Source of the DNA: Bradyrhizobium sp. CB2312
GTDB lineage: Bacteria > Pseudomonadota > Alphaproteobacteria > Rhizobiales > Xanthobacteraceae
NCBI RefSeq assembly: GCF_029714425.1
Contig: NZ_CP121668.1
Coordinates: 2,873,501 to 2,937,500 of the forward strand
Direction of reading: 5' to 3'
DNA length: 64,000 bases
Each line of letters starts with the position of its first letter. Within the stretch, counting starts at the first letter, position 1. Of the stretch, positions 35,054 through 44,787 are shown piece after piece. The position numbers and the translations under genes are program-made. A model generated the notes under the pieces. That model worked only from the letters and a program-made list of their open reading frames with translations. It made no database searches and was not told where the DNA came from.

Positions 35054-35604
35054 GAGGGCCACTCAGGATCGGCCGGCGCGACCTTGGTGCAGCCCAATAG
35101 CGGGAGCAATAGATCATGACTGATGATCAGATCAATCTCGTCGTTCAGCAGCTGTGCGAGCAATTGGGCGCTCCGATTGAAGGGCAGCGAGGCACATCCA
35201 CCAAACGCCAAGGATATCGGATTCGATCCTGCCTCTGTAAGAACTGTATTGCTGAGCGGCTTGCGTTCGGCGGGTGTCACGATCCATCACGAGGCAGTCG
35301 GAGCGAGCGAAGAGCCGCCATGGTCCTAAACGCGAAGCGCGGGACCGCGGCACGCGCCTGTGTCTCGGTCGGGTCAAGGTCGGACATTGATCAATGGGGT
35401 TGAGACGTGTGCTTTGGCACAAGGGTGTCACGGGCGGCGGAGCGCGAATTATCAAACGATCGGCTGGAAGTTTGACAGTAAGCTCTCGCGGGCGCGAAAC
35501 GAACAATCAAGCAAACTGCCACAATACGCATTTTGGCATTATTGGTGACGTAGGTGGCCGACAGGTTAATAGGGACCGGAAGATCGGCCGACAGACACGC
35601 TGCC
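35054..35604. other. Stretch with no clear gene
   Basis: A weak plus-strand frame (35116-35403, MTDDQINLVVQQLCEQLGAP) has no recognisable family; the rest is shadow-like. I see no strong regulatory structure. Confidence 0.35.
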
Positions 35605-36546
35605 TTAAGAGTTCGTCATTGAATTGACGGCGTCCGCAATGGCAGCGGGGTCTGCGTGCGTGACCATATGTCCGGCATTCGGAACCAGGTGAAGATCGGA
35701 CCGAGGCAGCGCTTGATGTAAATCTCGAGCTTATTTCTGTTCGATCACCTGGTCCTCTGCTCCGTGGAATATTTTTACCCGGCTGTCCATAGTCGAATAA
35801 TGAGCTTGGAATTGTGCTGCAGTTGGACTGAGGAGTGCGCTTTCCTGCGCAGCCGCCCTCAATTGTGTCGGCCTGAGAACCAGAGACGCTGGAAATTCAT
35901 TTTTGAACGTCCGCGGGATAGGCCGGGGCGCGAAAATCTTGCGCAGGGCTCCCGGCAACATGGCCCACGAGATGATAGGCGCGACAGTGTAGCTGACCAG
36001 GTCGCCCAAAACCGGTATCGCCGGACCTGACATCAACCACACGTCCAATCGGACGGTTGGGAAGTAGTACCCGGACGCAAGCACAAGACCCCGAATCGGG
36101 TAATCCTTCCGCACGCCGAGAGCGATAGCGACCAAGGCGCCCCAAGAATGGCCCAGCACCACAGGATCGCGGATCCCGAGTTGCTCGAGCGCCTTCACCA
36201 GCAGAGCTGCTTGAGCCGCTGCGCTCCATATTCGGAGCCGTGGCCGCTGACTATGGCCAAAGCCCGGGCGGTCGAAGCACACCACGCGATTGCGACGGGC
36301 AAGAAGATCGACCAGCCCACTGCTCATGAAGTCCTGGATCATGGATCCGTTGCCATGGAGCAGCACGACGCAAGGAGCCGCGGGATCGCCCCGATCGATA
36401 TAGTGGAGTACCACGCCGTCGCACTCGAGAAACTTGCCAATAGGCGGATTCCTTCGCTCGGCCAGTTTGGAGAAGCCGATGTTACCGATGACGAGAAGTG
36501 CCAATAACAAGGCTGCGATGAGCAGTACGGTTTCAGCGGTGGTCAT
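35605..36546 (-). pseudogene. Alpha/beta hydrolase with premature stop before the catalytic His
   Basis: The frame from the ATG at 36546 has an N-terminal helix, VVLLHGNGSMIQDF (oxyanion loop), GHSWGALVA (nucleophile Ser) and FHGAEDQV (catalytic Asp). It then meets TAA at 35731. The frame resumes directly as ARDLHQALPRSDLHLVPNAG, HMVTHADP, supplying the catalytic His, and ends at 35605. The 271-residue product lacks the third triad member and is probably inactive. The substrate of the intact ancestor is unknown. Confidence 0.75.
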
Positions 36547-36659
36547 GACTGAGCCTTGAGCTATACGGCCAAGAACATTAGGCAGCGCGGAGCAGACGAG
36601 CCAACCAGGGAATAATTGGAAGTTGAAGTGCTCGTTCCTGGGCGCAATCGCGGAGGATT

Positions 36660-36910
36660 GATTAAAAGAGCGCCCGTGCCGAGCGGTCCGCGCTTTGCGA
36701 ACTCGACGGTAAGGGCGTCGCGCAGCGCCTTGCTGTGAACAAAGAAGTAACAGCCTAGCAGATAATTATTGAGCGTGTGGGAGGAGTGATCGCGCTGCTT
36801 CTCGTACTAGATCATGCCCGTGATTTCGCGGCGAAGCACCGCGTCGCGAAACTGATTGGCGTCCTCGAGGCCGATCATGTTCAGGACGCTCTGAACCACG
36901 GTCGGATGTT
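36660..36910 (-). pseudogene. Unidentified gene remnant
   Basis: The minus strand reads VQSVLNMIGLEDANQFRDAV, then TAG, then YEKQRDHSSHTLNNYLLGCY and SKALRDALTVEFAKRG. The quality suggests a former coding region interrupted by a stop, but I do not recognise the family. Nothing else is supportable in 36547-37146. Confidence 0.35.
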
Positions 36911-37146
36911 GTCAGACGAACTTCGTCCATCGTCGCGGTCAGGAACCGCTCAAGGTGGCCTTGAACTCGGCGCCGCAAGGGCGATGGGCCTTCCTGAAGC
37001 CAAGTTTCGACGCCAGGCCTCGAAAGGGCACGGTACCGCGCGAAGCGCCGTGCCTATGCCCGAAGATTTTTGCCTGATCGAGAATTAAGGAGGTCTCGCA
37101 GTTTCTGGCGCAGCTAGAGGCCCAACGGGGCCACAGCTAAAGCAAA

Positions 37147-37584
37147 TCAAAGCCGAGCGGCGTTGGCGCGCTCAATGTGTGCTTCCCAGCGCTCCTTAGT
37201 GGCGCTGGTGAGCTGCAATATTTGTTGCCGGACATTGTCCTGAAGCTCGCTGAATGGGCTTCGGTAGCGAGGGTTTCTTATCGCAAGCAGCGCGACGAGG
37301 TTTAGGATTGAATCAAAATCCTCTTTGGTTGCATCGATGTTGCCGTTGACCACCGATTGGAGGATCGGAGCCAGTTCACCTTCAAATTGGCCATGTGCCA
37401 TCTCGAGGGCGTCCGGAGCCAGATCGTCGGTTTCGATCCGGTTGAAGTCGCGCTCCTGAGCAACGTTCTCCGGGTTCGTCGTGAACTCATCACCGGTGTC
37501 GAGATCAACGAGCGTAATCTTCTTATTGGTCGTGAAATTCTTGAGGGAACAGCGAGGAACGAAATGATGCGCGCGAGCTGTCAT
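37147..37584 (-). CDS. DUF4238-like protein, probably C-terminally truncated
   Basis: 145 residues from the ATG at 37584 (MTARAHHFVPRCSLKNFTTN). HHFVPR...L.NF near the start, then FNRIETDD and LLAIRNPRYRSP, are DUF4238 hallmarks. Full members are about 250 to 300 residues, so the C-terminal half is missing. It abuts, head-on, the 5' end of a DNA ligase remnant, suggesting that the two were joined by a rearrangement. Confidence 0.6.
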   Translation of the reverse strand: MTARAHHFVPRCSLKNFTTNKKITLVDLDTGDEFTTNPENVAQERDFNRIETDDLAPDALEMAHGQFEGELAPILQSVVNGNIDATKEDFDSILNLVALLAIRNPRYRSPFSELQDNVRQQILQLTSATKERWEAHIERANAARL

Positions 37585-37604
37585 GCTTTGCTTTCTCATC
37601 GCCG

Positions 37605-38304
37605 GCGCCTTCGACATCGAAGGTCAGGCCATCGTTGACGGTGAGGTCGTCGTTATCCACGAGGGGCGACCCAACTTCTCCGAGCTGCAGGCCCACCTCG
37701 CCAGAGGGATCAGGATCGCCTAGTGTACTTCGCCTTCGATCTCCTGTGGCTTGATGGCCAAGATCTCCGGAAACATTCCCAGCTTGCGCGTAAGGAGCTG
37801 CTCAAGGAGCTAATCGATAGCACCAAACTGAAGGAGCCCATCCTCTACAGCGAGCGAGCATCATGAAGGCGACGGGCAGGTGCTCTTCGCGGCAGCCAGC
37901 AAGCTGAATTACGAGGGCATCATCTCCAAGCGAGTGGATCTCCTTACCGGTCGGAGCGGGTTGAAGCTTGGCAGAAGATCAAGGCAGTCCAGAAGGGCAA
38001 ATTCCCCGTGGTCGGCTCCATAAAAGATCCCACCGGTGTTGCCGCTCTCTATCTCGGCAAACAGGAAGGGAAGGAGCTGCGCTATATGGGCAAGGTCGGC
38101 ACGGGATGGCGCCGGACCACCTCGCGCAAGATCAGGGATGCACTCGACAGTGTAGTCAGCCCGAAGAGTAGATTGAGTAAGCAACTCAAAAGACCCAAGG
38201 CCACTTGGGTCGAGCCGAAGTTTGTTGCCGAAATCGAGTATCGCGACGTAACTTCCGAAGGACTGCTCCGCGCCAGCTCATTCAAAGGTCTAAGCCGGAA
38301 ATAA
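37605..38304 (+). pseudogene. ligD: LigD-type ATP-dependent DNA ligase remnant with several frameshifts
   Basis: Segments in different frames give FDIEGQAIVDGEVVVIHEG, LVYFAFDLLWLDGQDLRKHS, LNYEGIISKR, WQKIKAVQKGKFPVVGSIKD and a well kept C-terminal OB-fold part (RYMGKVGTGWRRTTSRKI to ASSFKGL). Frame breaks lie near 37711, 37856 and 37940. The N-terminal KxDG nucleotidyl-lysine part is absent. The order and the ending match the ligase domain of rhizobial LigD. Confidence 0.75.
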
Positions 38305-38371
38305 ACTTATGTTCCTGCGGTAATTTGCACCCTCACGTACAATCGGTACTCGTCAGCAGAAGGAACATGCG

Positions 38372-38560
38372 ATGGGATTGAAGCGCAGGCGAATCAAGCA
38401 GACGGATTCTCTGGAAACTCGGCTTGAGCAATTTGCACAGGAAATGCGTGAGCGGGCCGATGGAAAGCCTCTGGGCGACGAACGCAACTCCTTGCTCAAG
38501 CGAGCACGCAATGCAGATCAAGCAATCGACATTGAGCGACAACTTCGTCAGGATCACTAG
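38372..38560 (+). CDS. Small PPGxER-like family protein, third member
   Basis: 62 residues (MGLKRRRIKQTDSLETRLEQ), with FAQEMRERADGKPLGDERNS then LLKRARNADQ. Same arrangement as the genes at 7151 and 34258. Unknown function. Confidence 0.65.
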   Translation: MGLKRRRIKQTDSLETRLEQFAQEMRERADGKPLGDERNSLLKRARNADQAIDIERQLRQDH

Positions 38561-39446
38561 GAACGCCAAGAGAGAAGCGGTTTAGCTTGGCTCCTCCCTC
38601 TGAAAAATCCTGTCCTCGCTGCTCCCGTGGCGAGGGCCTTTTCGGCGGTCGCCGCTTGACCCCAACTCGGATTCGAAGTGACCAGAGGCCTGCACGGTTG
38701 CCACAGAGCCTATTTCCCTGCCGGCGAGTAAACATTCCGAGCCGCGCTTCTTCCGGGCGTGACTGCGTCCTTAGCCTTGGGGCCGTCGCCGGGGCGCTCG
38801 ATCCGCCACCATTGTTATCGGCCGGCGTATCCAAGCTTGATGCGCCGGCGCCTGTCGCAACGCGGGTGCCGGATGAATTGATGCTCAATCTCGCGCGGGA
38901 TGTCCCCGATCCGCTTTGCGCGCTGGCAGTGGATGTCGTGATGAGGGCTGCGCCAACGGCGACCGCGTTGAGAATCTTTATGTCCGATTTCTCCGATTGA
39001 CGGGGCAGGGATGAGCCGCGCGCTGCCTCATCGCTGAAGCCGACTTCGGTGCGGCCATTCTTCGAAATGCAACTGCCGCGGTCGAAAGTGCCTAATTGAA
39101 CGCTCCAAAGGGAACTGCCGCTTGTGCTTCGGTTGCCCCGCGAAGGAGCCGCCCATGCGCAGCACCAAGCTCGGTTAGATTCTTCTCAACGCAGCGCTGC
39201 TTGTCAGGTTCGGGCTTGCCGCTTTCGACATTGCGTGGACAGGCCGATCCATTGCGCAGTCGGGCCAGAAGAAACGAGGATGGAGAGCCGGAGCGTGACA
39301 GAGCCGCCGCCCAGGTGCCATCGAGCAGCAGCGGCTCGAACTCCTAAAACTCGGCCTCGATGGCGCGGCGATGATGCGGCTCATCGAGCGAGGAACGTTC
39401 ACCCGGAGACCGAGTTTCAAGCGAACTTCAACAGGAGACTGCAACA
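38561..39446. other. Eroded stretch, no supported gene
   Basis: Open frames here are shadow-like. One plus-strand frame near 39150 reads MRSTKLG, TAG, then ILLNAALLVRFGLAAFDIAW, suggesting a small membrane gene with a nonsense codon. Confidence 0.35.
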
Positions 39447-39719
39447 ATGAAGATTGCAAAGATTGCCTTGGCTGCGGCACTGGTGTTCGGCTCGATCGCG
39501 GCAGCGTCCGCTCAAGGCGCAGGCGGCGGCGCGGGTGGTGGCGCTGGCGGCGGAGCGGGTGCGGGAGCTGGGGCGGGCGGGGGCTCCGGTTCCGGCGGAG
39601 GTGGCGGCGATTCTCCGGCGGCTACCACCGGCCAGGGCGCCTCGAGCAGCCCAACGTCTGCGAACCCCTCGGCGACGATGAACGACACCAAGTCGAAGGG
39701 GCACGACACCAAGAAGTAA
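39447..39719 (+). CDS. Secreted glycine-rich protein
   Basis: 90 residues. The signal peptide MKIAKIALAAALVFGSIAAA is cleaved near ASAQ. A low-complexity Gly/Ala/Ser stretch about 35 residues long is followed by a polar tail ending KGHDTKK. GGAGAC precedes the ATG and a terminator follows at once. Rhizobial proteins of this sort are exported and of unknown function. Confidence 0.7.
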   Translation: MKIAKIALAAALVFGSIAAASAQGAGGGAGGGAGGGAGAGAGAGGGSGSGGGGGDSPAATTGQGASSSPTSANPSATMNDTKSKGHDTKK

Positions 39720-39724
39720 GAACA

Positions 39725-39757
39725 GCCCGCCGGCGCAGGTTTCGCGGGCGGGCTTTT
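39725..39757 (+). terminator. Rho-independent terminator
   Basis: Stem GCCCGCC/GGCGGGC followed by TTTT, right after the glycine-rich protein gene. Confidence 0.75.
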
Positions 39758-39779
39758 GCCGGAGATGGCATATGCATCG

Positions 39780-40486
39780 TGACCAAGGATGACCCCATCA
39801 GACTGACGAAGAAAAGCTCAAAACGCGCGACGGCCGGCCGATCGCCTCGACGGAGTCGAAGGAGCTACTGAACAAGTCGCGGAGCGGACGCTGGCGGCCT
39901 TGAGCCCAAACTTTCTCTTCGCCACTCGCATGACTCACAAACGTTACCGCGGATCAGCGCGTCGCTACGCCCTACAGCGACGGAATAGCTGACATACTGC
40001 GGCTTGGGGCCAAGACGGGCATGGAGCGGGACGCCGAACGGCTATCAGATAAAGCCTTCGATGTACGCTCGCACGGCCATTGTGTCGCCAGCCGTCGCTG
40101 CAGCGATGCCGAATGCGTGGATTTCACGAGGTAGTCCGCCGCTCGGGCTCTCGTGCATGTCCACCATCATATTCGGCCAACGCTCAGAACGCGAGCGCGT
40201 TTTCCTTGCACCGTTTGAGATGTGCTTCTCGCGTCAATGGGGTCGTAGTCGTCATTGATCCTGGGTTCAGTTTTGAATCGGAGTTCGGTCCTAGCTTATT
40301 GCCACGGTTTCGTCTCGAACGCGCATTTTCGAATTCGAGTGGCCATCACCAGCGGATAAGTATCCGCCCTATGGCATTCGGCATATGGGCTTGTCCGAGT
40401 GAAGACGAAAAATTTCGTGTCGAGTCGCGAAGAGACTGAGCTGGGTACCCCGGCCAATTTCTGTTTCTGGCGCAGGAGGTGCTTGC
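39780..40486. other. Stretch with no supported gene
   Basis: Only short frames interrupted by stops; possibly eroded coding DNA. No repeats or hairpins stood out. Confidence 0.35.
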
Positions 40487-40846
40487 ATGTCTTTTGACCC
40501 GATGGCGGCTGCCGTCGACTGGTTCGACGCCTACCGCGCCGGCGATATCGAAACGCTACTCGAAATGTACGCCGAAGATGCCGTGGTCTACTGCGATTGT
40601 GACCAATTGGCGATCTCCGGCAGAGAAAACCTGCGAGGCTACTGGGCTAGCCGTCTGCAGGAACACCCAGCGACCGAGCTGGACAATCTTCAGCCCTTGC
40701 ACGGTGGCGCAATGATCTCGTACGTCAGCGGGGAAAACATAGTGCAGGCGGTCTTGAACTTTAATGATGCCGGGAAAATCAGGACACTGAGCTGCAGGCC
40801 GACACATCAGGCCAAGTCCAGCTCCCGCCAAGGCGGAGTCTGTTAA
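40487..40846 (+). CDS. NTF2-like/SnoaL-like small protein
   Basis: 119 residues. AAVDWFDAYRAGDIETLLEM, YAEDAVVYC and ISGRENLRGYWASRL fit the cone-shaped NTF2/SnoaL fold. The C-terminal 20 residues (THQAKSSSRQGGVC) are unlike the family and end at the left edge of the IS element, so the native end may have been altered. Ligand unknown. Confidence 0.7.
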   Translation: MSFDPMAAAVDWFDAYRAGDIETLLEMYAEDAVVYCDCDQLAISGRENLRGYWASRLQEHPATELDNLQPLHGGAMISYVSGENIVQAVLNFNDAGKIRTLSCRPTHQAKSSSRQGGVC

Positions 40847-40847
40847 G

Positions 40848-42505
40848 GGTCTTGGTTGTGTGCAAACGGATAGGTCGGACGCGGCGTGGTCGCCAATCAT
40901 TGCAGGCGGCCGGTGCTGACGCATCGGATCGTCCAATGACCGGCCAAAGTGGGTATCGCGACGGGGTATTGCGGTTTTGGACGCGCTTTCCGGCCTTCAG
41001 GCGGCGCGGATGGCTGCAATCAGGCGCGGTTTGCCGACGATGTTCATCACCCGTGTGAGGTTATAGGCGAGAACATGCAGCGCCATCTCAGCGGCGACAT
41101 TCCGTAGGCGCTTCATCAGGAAGTGGGTCGCACCCATACGGGCTTTGATCGTGCCGAAGGGATGCTCGACTGTCTCACGTCGCGTCCGCATGGCGTCAGG
41201 ATTGGAATCGAGCCGTCGCTGGACCTCCTCGACCACATGCTCATGCTCCCAGCGCGTGATCCGGCGCTCCTTGGACGGCGTACATTGGCTCTTGATCGCG
41301 CAGCCTTGGCATGCCGCCGTCGACCAGTAACGGCGCAGCGTCATTCCATGCTCGATGTTGGTGAAGTGATAGGGCAGCAGCTGGCCCGATGGGCAGCGGT
41401 AGACATCCTCATCAGGCAGGTAGGCGAAGTCCTGTTTGCCGAACCGGCCCTCCGCCTTGGCGTTCGACGTCATGGGCTTGGGCAAGGTGACTGCAACGCC
41501 AGCCTCTTCGCAGGCCAATATCTCCTCTCCGTCGAAGTAGCCACGATCGGCGACCGCATCGAGTTTGTCCACTGCGAGCACTTCTTTGGCCTGCTTCGAC
41601 ATCCGAGCAAGCTGCCCACGGTCGTTGCCGACGTTTATGACCTCGTGCGTCACAATCAGATGGTGTTCGGTGTCCACCGCGACCTGGACGTTGTAGCCGA
41701 CGACACCCGATCCGCGTCCGCTGGTGGCCATCGAACGGGCATCCGGATCGGTCAGCGATATCTGTTGATCCGGCGTGTTGCGCATCTGCGCATCAAGCAC
41801 TTCCAGGCGGCTCATCTCCTGCTTCAGCCGAGCGATCTTTTCCTTGATCCTCGTCGTCTTGATGCTGATCGCTTCCGATGGCTCCTGCCGATCGGCGCTA
41901 TCGAGTTGACGCAGATATCGACCGACGCTTTCCTCGATCTGCGCCATCCGCCTTGCCATCTTGGCATGCGTGAAGTTGCGGTCGCGGTTGTTCACCGCCT
42001 TGAACTTGCTGCCGTCGATTGCGACGCTTGCGGTCTGCAACAGGCCCATTTGCCGGCATAGTGCAACGAACTTCGCGCAAACCTTCCGGATCGCCGCGCC
42101 GTTATCCTTCCGGAAATCGGCGATCGTCTTGTGATCGGGAGCCAGGCGCCCAATCAGCCACATTACCTCGACATTGCGGCACGTCTCACGTTCCAGGCGG
42201 CGACTGGATTGCAGCCGATTGAGATAACCGTAGATGTAAAGCTTCAGAAGGACTGCCGGATGATAGGAGGGCCGGCCCGTCTCCTTGGCGATCACACGCT
42301 CAAACCCCATTCCATGCAGGTCGAGCGCCTCGACGAACACATCGATCACGTGGACCGCGTTGTCCTCGCCTACCCAATCCTCCAGACATTCCGGCAAGAG
42401 CGTCAGCTGGGATCTGTCCGCGCCTTCAACGAAGCGTCCCATCCGTATCCCCCATCAGGAAACGGAAGAATCCTAGCCGACTCGTGACTTTTCACACAGC
42501 CAGGG
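40848..42505. mobile_element. IS1182-family insertion sequence
   Basis: It contains one transposase gene on the minus strand. Imperfect terminal inverted repeats are visible: TTGGTTGTGTG near 40852 and the complement of CTGGCTGTGTG near 42500. Boundaries are approximate and I could not confirm a target duplication. Confidence 0.7.
40997..42442 (-). CDS. IS1182 family transposase
   Basis: 481 residues, apparently intact. DUF772-type N-terminal domain (VHVIDVFVEALDLHGMGFER, SYHPAVLLKLYIYGYLNRLQ), then TIADFRKDN, SVAIDGSKFKAVNN (catalytic Asp), GYNVQVAVDTEHHLIV, ADRGYFDGEE (second Asp) and a C-terminal ETVEHPFGTIKARMG (Glu), giving the DDE triad. A CxxC cluster (CQGCAIKSQC) is also typical. A complete open frame suggests recent activity. 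Confidence 0.92.
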   Translation of the reverse strand: MGRFVEGADRSQLTLLPECLEDWVGEDNAVHVIDVFVEALDLHGMGFERVIAKETGRPSYHPAVLLKLYIYGYLNRLQSSRRLERETCRNVEVMWLIGRLAPDHKTIADFRKDNGAAIRKVCAKFVALCRQMGLLQTASVAIDGSKFKAVNNRDRNFTHAKMARRMAQIEESVGRYLRQLDSADRQEPSEAISIKTTRIKEKIARLKQEMSRLEVLDAQMRNTPDQQISLTDPDARSMATSGRGSGVVGYNVQVAVDTEHHLIVTHEVINVGNDRGQLARMSKQAKEVLAVDKLDAVADRGYFDGEEILACEEAGVAVTLPKPMTSNAKAEGRFGKQDFAYLPDEDVYRCPSGQLLPYHFTNIEHGMTLRRYWSTAACQGCAIKSQCTPSKERRITRWEHEHVVEEVQRRLDSNPDAMRTRRETVEHPFGTIKARMGATHFLMKRLRNVAAEMALHVLAYNLTRVMNIVGKPRLIAAIRAA

Positions 42506-42615
42506 TCAAAGGCTGTCGCGATGCGGCGCGGGACCGCGGCCTCCGTGTGTATCGGGTGAGTTTCGGCTTTGCTTGGAACCATCCTCTTGGGCGGCTCAAT
42601 ACTCCGTTCGCAGGC

Positions 42616-42909
42616 TTAACGTGTCGCGGCCCATCGAGCGGGTCGGCTCGCGTGGCCCATAGCCTCGTAGGCCCGCGACAGAACCTCCGCACTCTGCTGC
42701 GCCTTAAAAGCCTCCCACGCCACCTTGAAACGGCCCTTGGCCTCATCGAGGCTGTGCGCGTCTCCATATGGCGGGCCAGGCAGCGGCACGGTCACGTGCC
42801 AGAGCCAAATTGCGGGCGCGCGTTCGTGAGCCAGCCTGACGCGGCCGATCGGCCGTCCGTCTTCGCGGACAGAGTAGTCAGTGGGCGCGATCAGGCGAAC
42901 AGTGAGCAT
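42616..42909 (-). CDS. Small conserved rhizobial protein
   Basis: 97 residues from the ATG at 42909 (MLTVRLIAPTDYSVREDGRP). WLWHVTVPLPGPPYGDAHSL, then DEAKGRFKVAWEAF, is a recognisable pattern of a Bradyrhizobium small-protein family with a beta strand and a helix. Function unknown. Confidence 0.65.
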   Translation of the reverse strand: MLTVRLIAPTDYSVREDGRPIGRVRLAHERAPAIWLWHVTVPLPGPPYGDAHSLDEAKGRFKVAWEAFKAQQSAEVLSRAYEAMGHASRPARWAATR

Positions 42910-42984
42910 CACAAACATGCTGGTCAAAGTTTCTCCAGCAACCTTTCGCGCAAGGGTTTGTTTCTATAACCATCAACGGCCAAG

Positions 42985-43554
42985 ACTTTAGTAGGCGTCG
43001 GTGGCTGAGAGACCGATCGCGCTCCCCGCCTGCAACGTCCCTCGCGGTAGGCGCGGTCGACCTGCTTCGAGACCATGCCTTCCAATCCCATGATGCAAGC
43101 GTGCCGGAAGAGGTCGGTGCCGATCTCGCCTTGCTCGAATGGGGCGGCTTGAATGCGCTCGCTGCGATTGCGCAACAGCCGCGCGAGGTTCGGCTTGCGC
43201 AGCTTCAGCGGCAAGCGGCGATAGTCGTCACCGTCGGCGGCCAAGATGTCGAAGGCGTAGAACTGGACCTCGTGGTCGTGCTTGCGGGAATGCAGGGCAT
43301 CGAAATCGGATGTGCCATTGCTTGGTTCGGATCTTAAGCGCGGTCTCGATGATCCACGGGTAGCGCTTGGTTCAGTCGTGGCCGCCTTTGGTGATCAGGC
43401 GCACCCGGTCGTTCTCCCGCATTAGCCTCATGCGGTAGCCGTCATGCTTGATCTCGTGGAGCCAATCGGGACCGGATGGAACCTTGCTGCCCTTAACCGG
43501 AATGGCGAACTCAAAACCGGAGCCATAACAGCGATTATGTGCCGGGCGGAACAT
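42985..43554 (-). pseudogene. ATP-dependent DNA ligase, degraded
   Basis: The N-terminal part is readable from about 43554: VPSGPDWLHEIKHDGYRMRL contains the KxDG adenylation lysine, then RLITKGGHD and TGA at 43372-43374, where the family has Trp. Later pieces in other frames: SDFDALHSRKHDHEVQFYAF, LAADGDDYRRLPLKLRKPNL, IGTDLFRHACIMGLEGMVSK. A nonsense codon, an internal deletion and frameshifts have removed function. It is a second ligase remnant besides the one at 37.6 kb. Confidence 0.75.
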
Positions 43555-43715
43555 CGCAAGTCGGGCAAGCGTGGTCGATCGGCCCCGGCCGGGCGCGGTT
43601 GAGGTGTGAGGGGCCGGGGCCGCCGGCTTGGCGCATTGCCGATGCCAAGTATCCAGGAGCCTACCGGACCCTCACGCCGTGCCTCCGTTCGCTTGAGCAC
43701 CTCGGCTGCGAAAAT

Positions 43716-43892
43716 CACCAGCCGATCCGCGACCAGAGACTCACGAGCAGCACGAACAAGGCGAGCCAAAGCAAGATGACGACCATGCGGCGGGGCTCGG
43801 CCCAGAAAGGCGAGCCGCTCCGCTGGCGATACGAGCGCTGCGGCGAACAAGACACCGATGACCGCAACAAGCAGCAGGCCAAACGAGGTCAT
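43716..43892 (-). pseudogene. Small membrane protein, probably frameshifted
   Basis: From the ATG at 43892 (overlapping the previous stop) the frame reads MTSFGLLLVAVIGVLFAAAL and then VSPAERLAF. A second helix, RRMVVILLWLALFVLLVSLW, ending SRIGW and TGA at 43716, lies in another frame. Joined, they make a two-helix membrane protein; as it stands, translation reads through into ligase debris. Confidence 0.45.
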
Positions 43893-44101
43893 CGTCGCTT
43901 GTGGGGAGGCACCCTCGGGCGGCCGACATGGATGAAATGAATCAGCTCGGCGCGCTCGTCAAACTCAACTCCGTCCAGTGCGGTCTTGGCTGCAAGCACT
44001 CCGTTGCGCGCCTCGATGACGGTGGTGACGTCCCTCGATGTGTCTTCGTGCCATGTTTGGCCGGGAGTGCAGAAGCAGATGCTGACCTCGAACAGCGGCA
44101 T
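43889..44101 (-). CDS. Small conserved protein
   Basis: 70 residues from the ATG at 44101: MPLFEVSICFCTPGQTWHED, then VIEARNGVLAAKTALDGVEF and HFIHVGRPRVPPHKRR. Overlaps the start of the downstream membrane gene by four bases. Function unknown. Confidence 0.6.
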   Translation of the reverse strand: MPLFEVSICFCTPGQTWHEDTSRDVTTVIEARNGVLAAKTALDGVEFDERAELIHFIHVGRPRVPPHKRR

Positions 44102-44198
44102 TTCTCGTTCTCCCATCGGACATTCGCGTTCCAGTGTGAGATCGAGAAATTTACAACATGAGCGAGCGGGAGTGAAGTTGCGGCAGGGCGCCGTGGAA

Positions 44199-44236
44199 CG
44201 AAGAAGACCCCGCCATCAGGCGGTATCTTTTTTGCG
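44199..44236. terminator. Bidirectional terminator hairpin
   Basis: CCGCC-ATCA-GGCGG followed on the plus strand by TATCTTTTTT; on the minus strand it gives GGCGGGGTCTTC after the gene at 44260. Confidence 0.6.
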
Positions 44237-44259
44237 CGGTCCGGAACGCCCCCACCCAG

Positions 44260-44721
44260 TCAGTGCAGTTGGCAGACTGACTGACCGAGGTCGCGACTGG
44301 AGGTGCTTGGTCGGTTGCACCAAGCGTAGGTAAGGCTACTCCTAGATCTAAGGGCGCGCTGTTCGCTTTTCGCACTGTTCCCATCCTTGGGGAGCTTTAA
44401 TTGAATATCCGCCTGCCGTCCGTGGGTTTGAAGAAATTCCTGGAGGGTCGGCGGAACTTCGGTCCCGTCGGCGCGGCGCTGTTGCAGTTCTTCCGCGATG
44501 TCGTCGGAGGCATCCCTCGACCATCCCTCGCCAGTGTTGAAACAGACGATGCGGACCGGATTGCTGTACTTCCCCTCCATGAGGTGCCGCAGCAGGGTCT
44601 TGCGGTCGGTGTGCTCCTCGTCCGTCTCGGTCCATGCTCGGCCAAGGTGTCCACGGAAATCATCGAGCACGAGATAGATGTCCCGATCGGAACCGGACAC
44701 GATCGACGGCGAGATACGCAT
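44260..44721 (-). CDS. Conserved rhizobial protein (DIYLVLDDF family)
   Basis: 153 residues. The N-terminal 110 residues are conserved: DRDIYLVLDDFRGHLGRAWT, RKTLLRHLMEGKYSNPVRIV, CFNTGEGWSRDASDDIAEEL. A decayed paralogue (45165-45521) has the same order. The family usually ends near LKLP; the last 40 residues here differ and cover a hairpin repeat, so the stop may have been lost by a late frameshift. Function unknown. Confidence 0.6.
   Translation of the reverse strand: MRISPSIVSGSDRDIYLVLDDFRGHLGRAWTETDEEHTDRKTLLRHLMEGKYSNPVRIVCFNTGEGWSRDASDDIAEELQQRRADGTEVPPTLQEFLQTHGRQADIQLKLPKDGNSAKSEQRALRSRSSLTYAWCNRPSTSSRDLGQSVCQLH
44306..44330 (-). repeat. Hairpin related to the cassette leader element
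   Basis: On the minus strand GCTTGGT-GCAACCG-ACCAAGC, matching the first hairpin of the elements at 30.3 and 52.2 kb, including the loop. Confidence 0.5.
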
Positions 44722-44787
44722 GACGCTTGCTCCGATAGATCCTTATTCCAAAGGGGTTGGGCCGGGGGCGTCAAGGTCGAGAGGCGG

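Noticed and set aside
39447..39719. GC-rich short repeats in the glycine-rich gene, as a possible CRISPR-like array
   Set aside because: The repetition is codon-level Gly/Ala low complexity in one coding frame; no spaced direct repeats occur anywhere in the window.
2946..43374. TGA at conserved tryptophan positions in two genes (2946 and 43372), suggesting recoding
   Set aside because: The ligase copy also has frameshifts and a deletion, and intact genes of the window use TGA as a normal stop, so simple nonsense mutation is the better reading.
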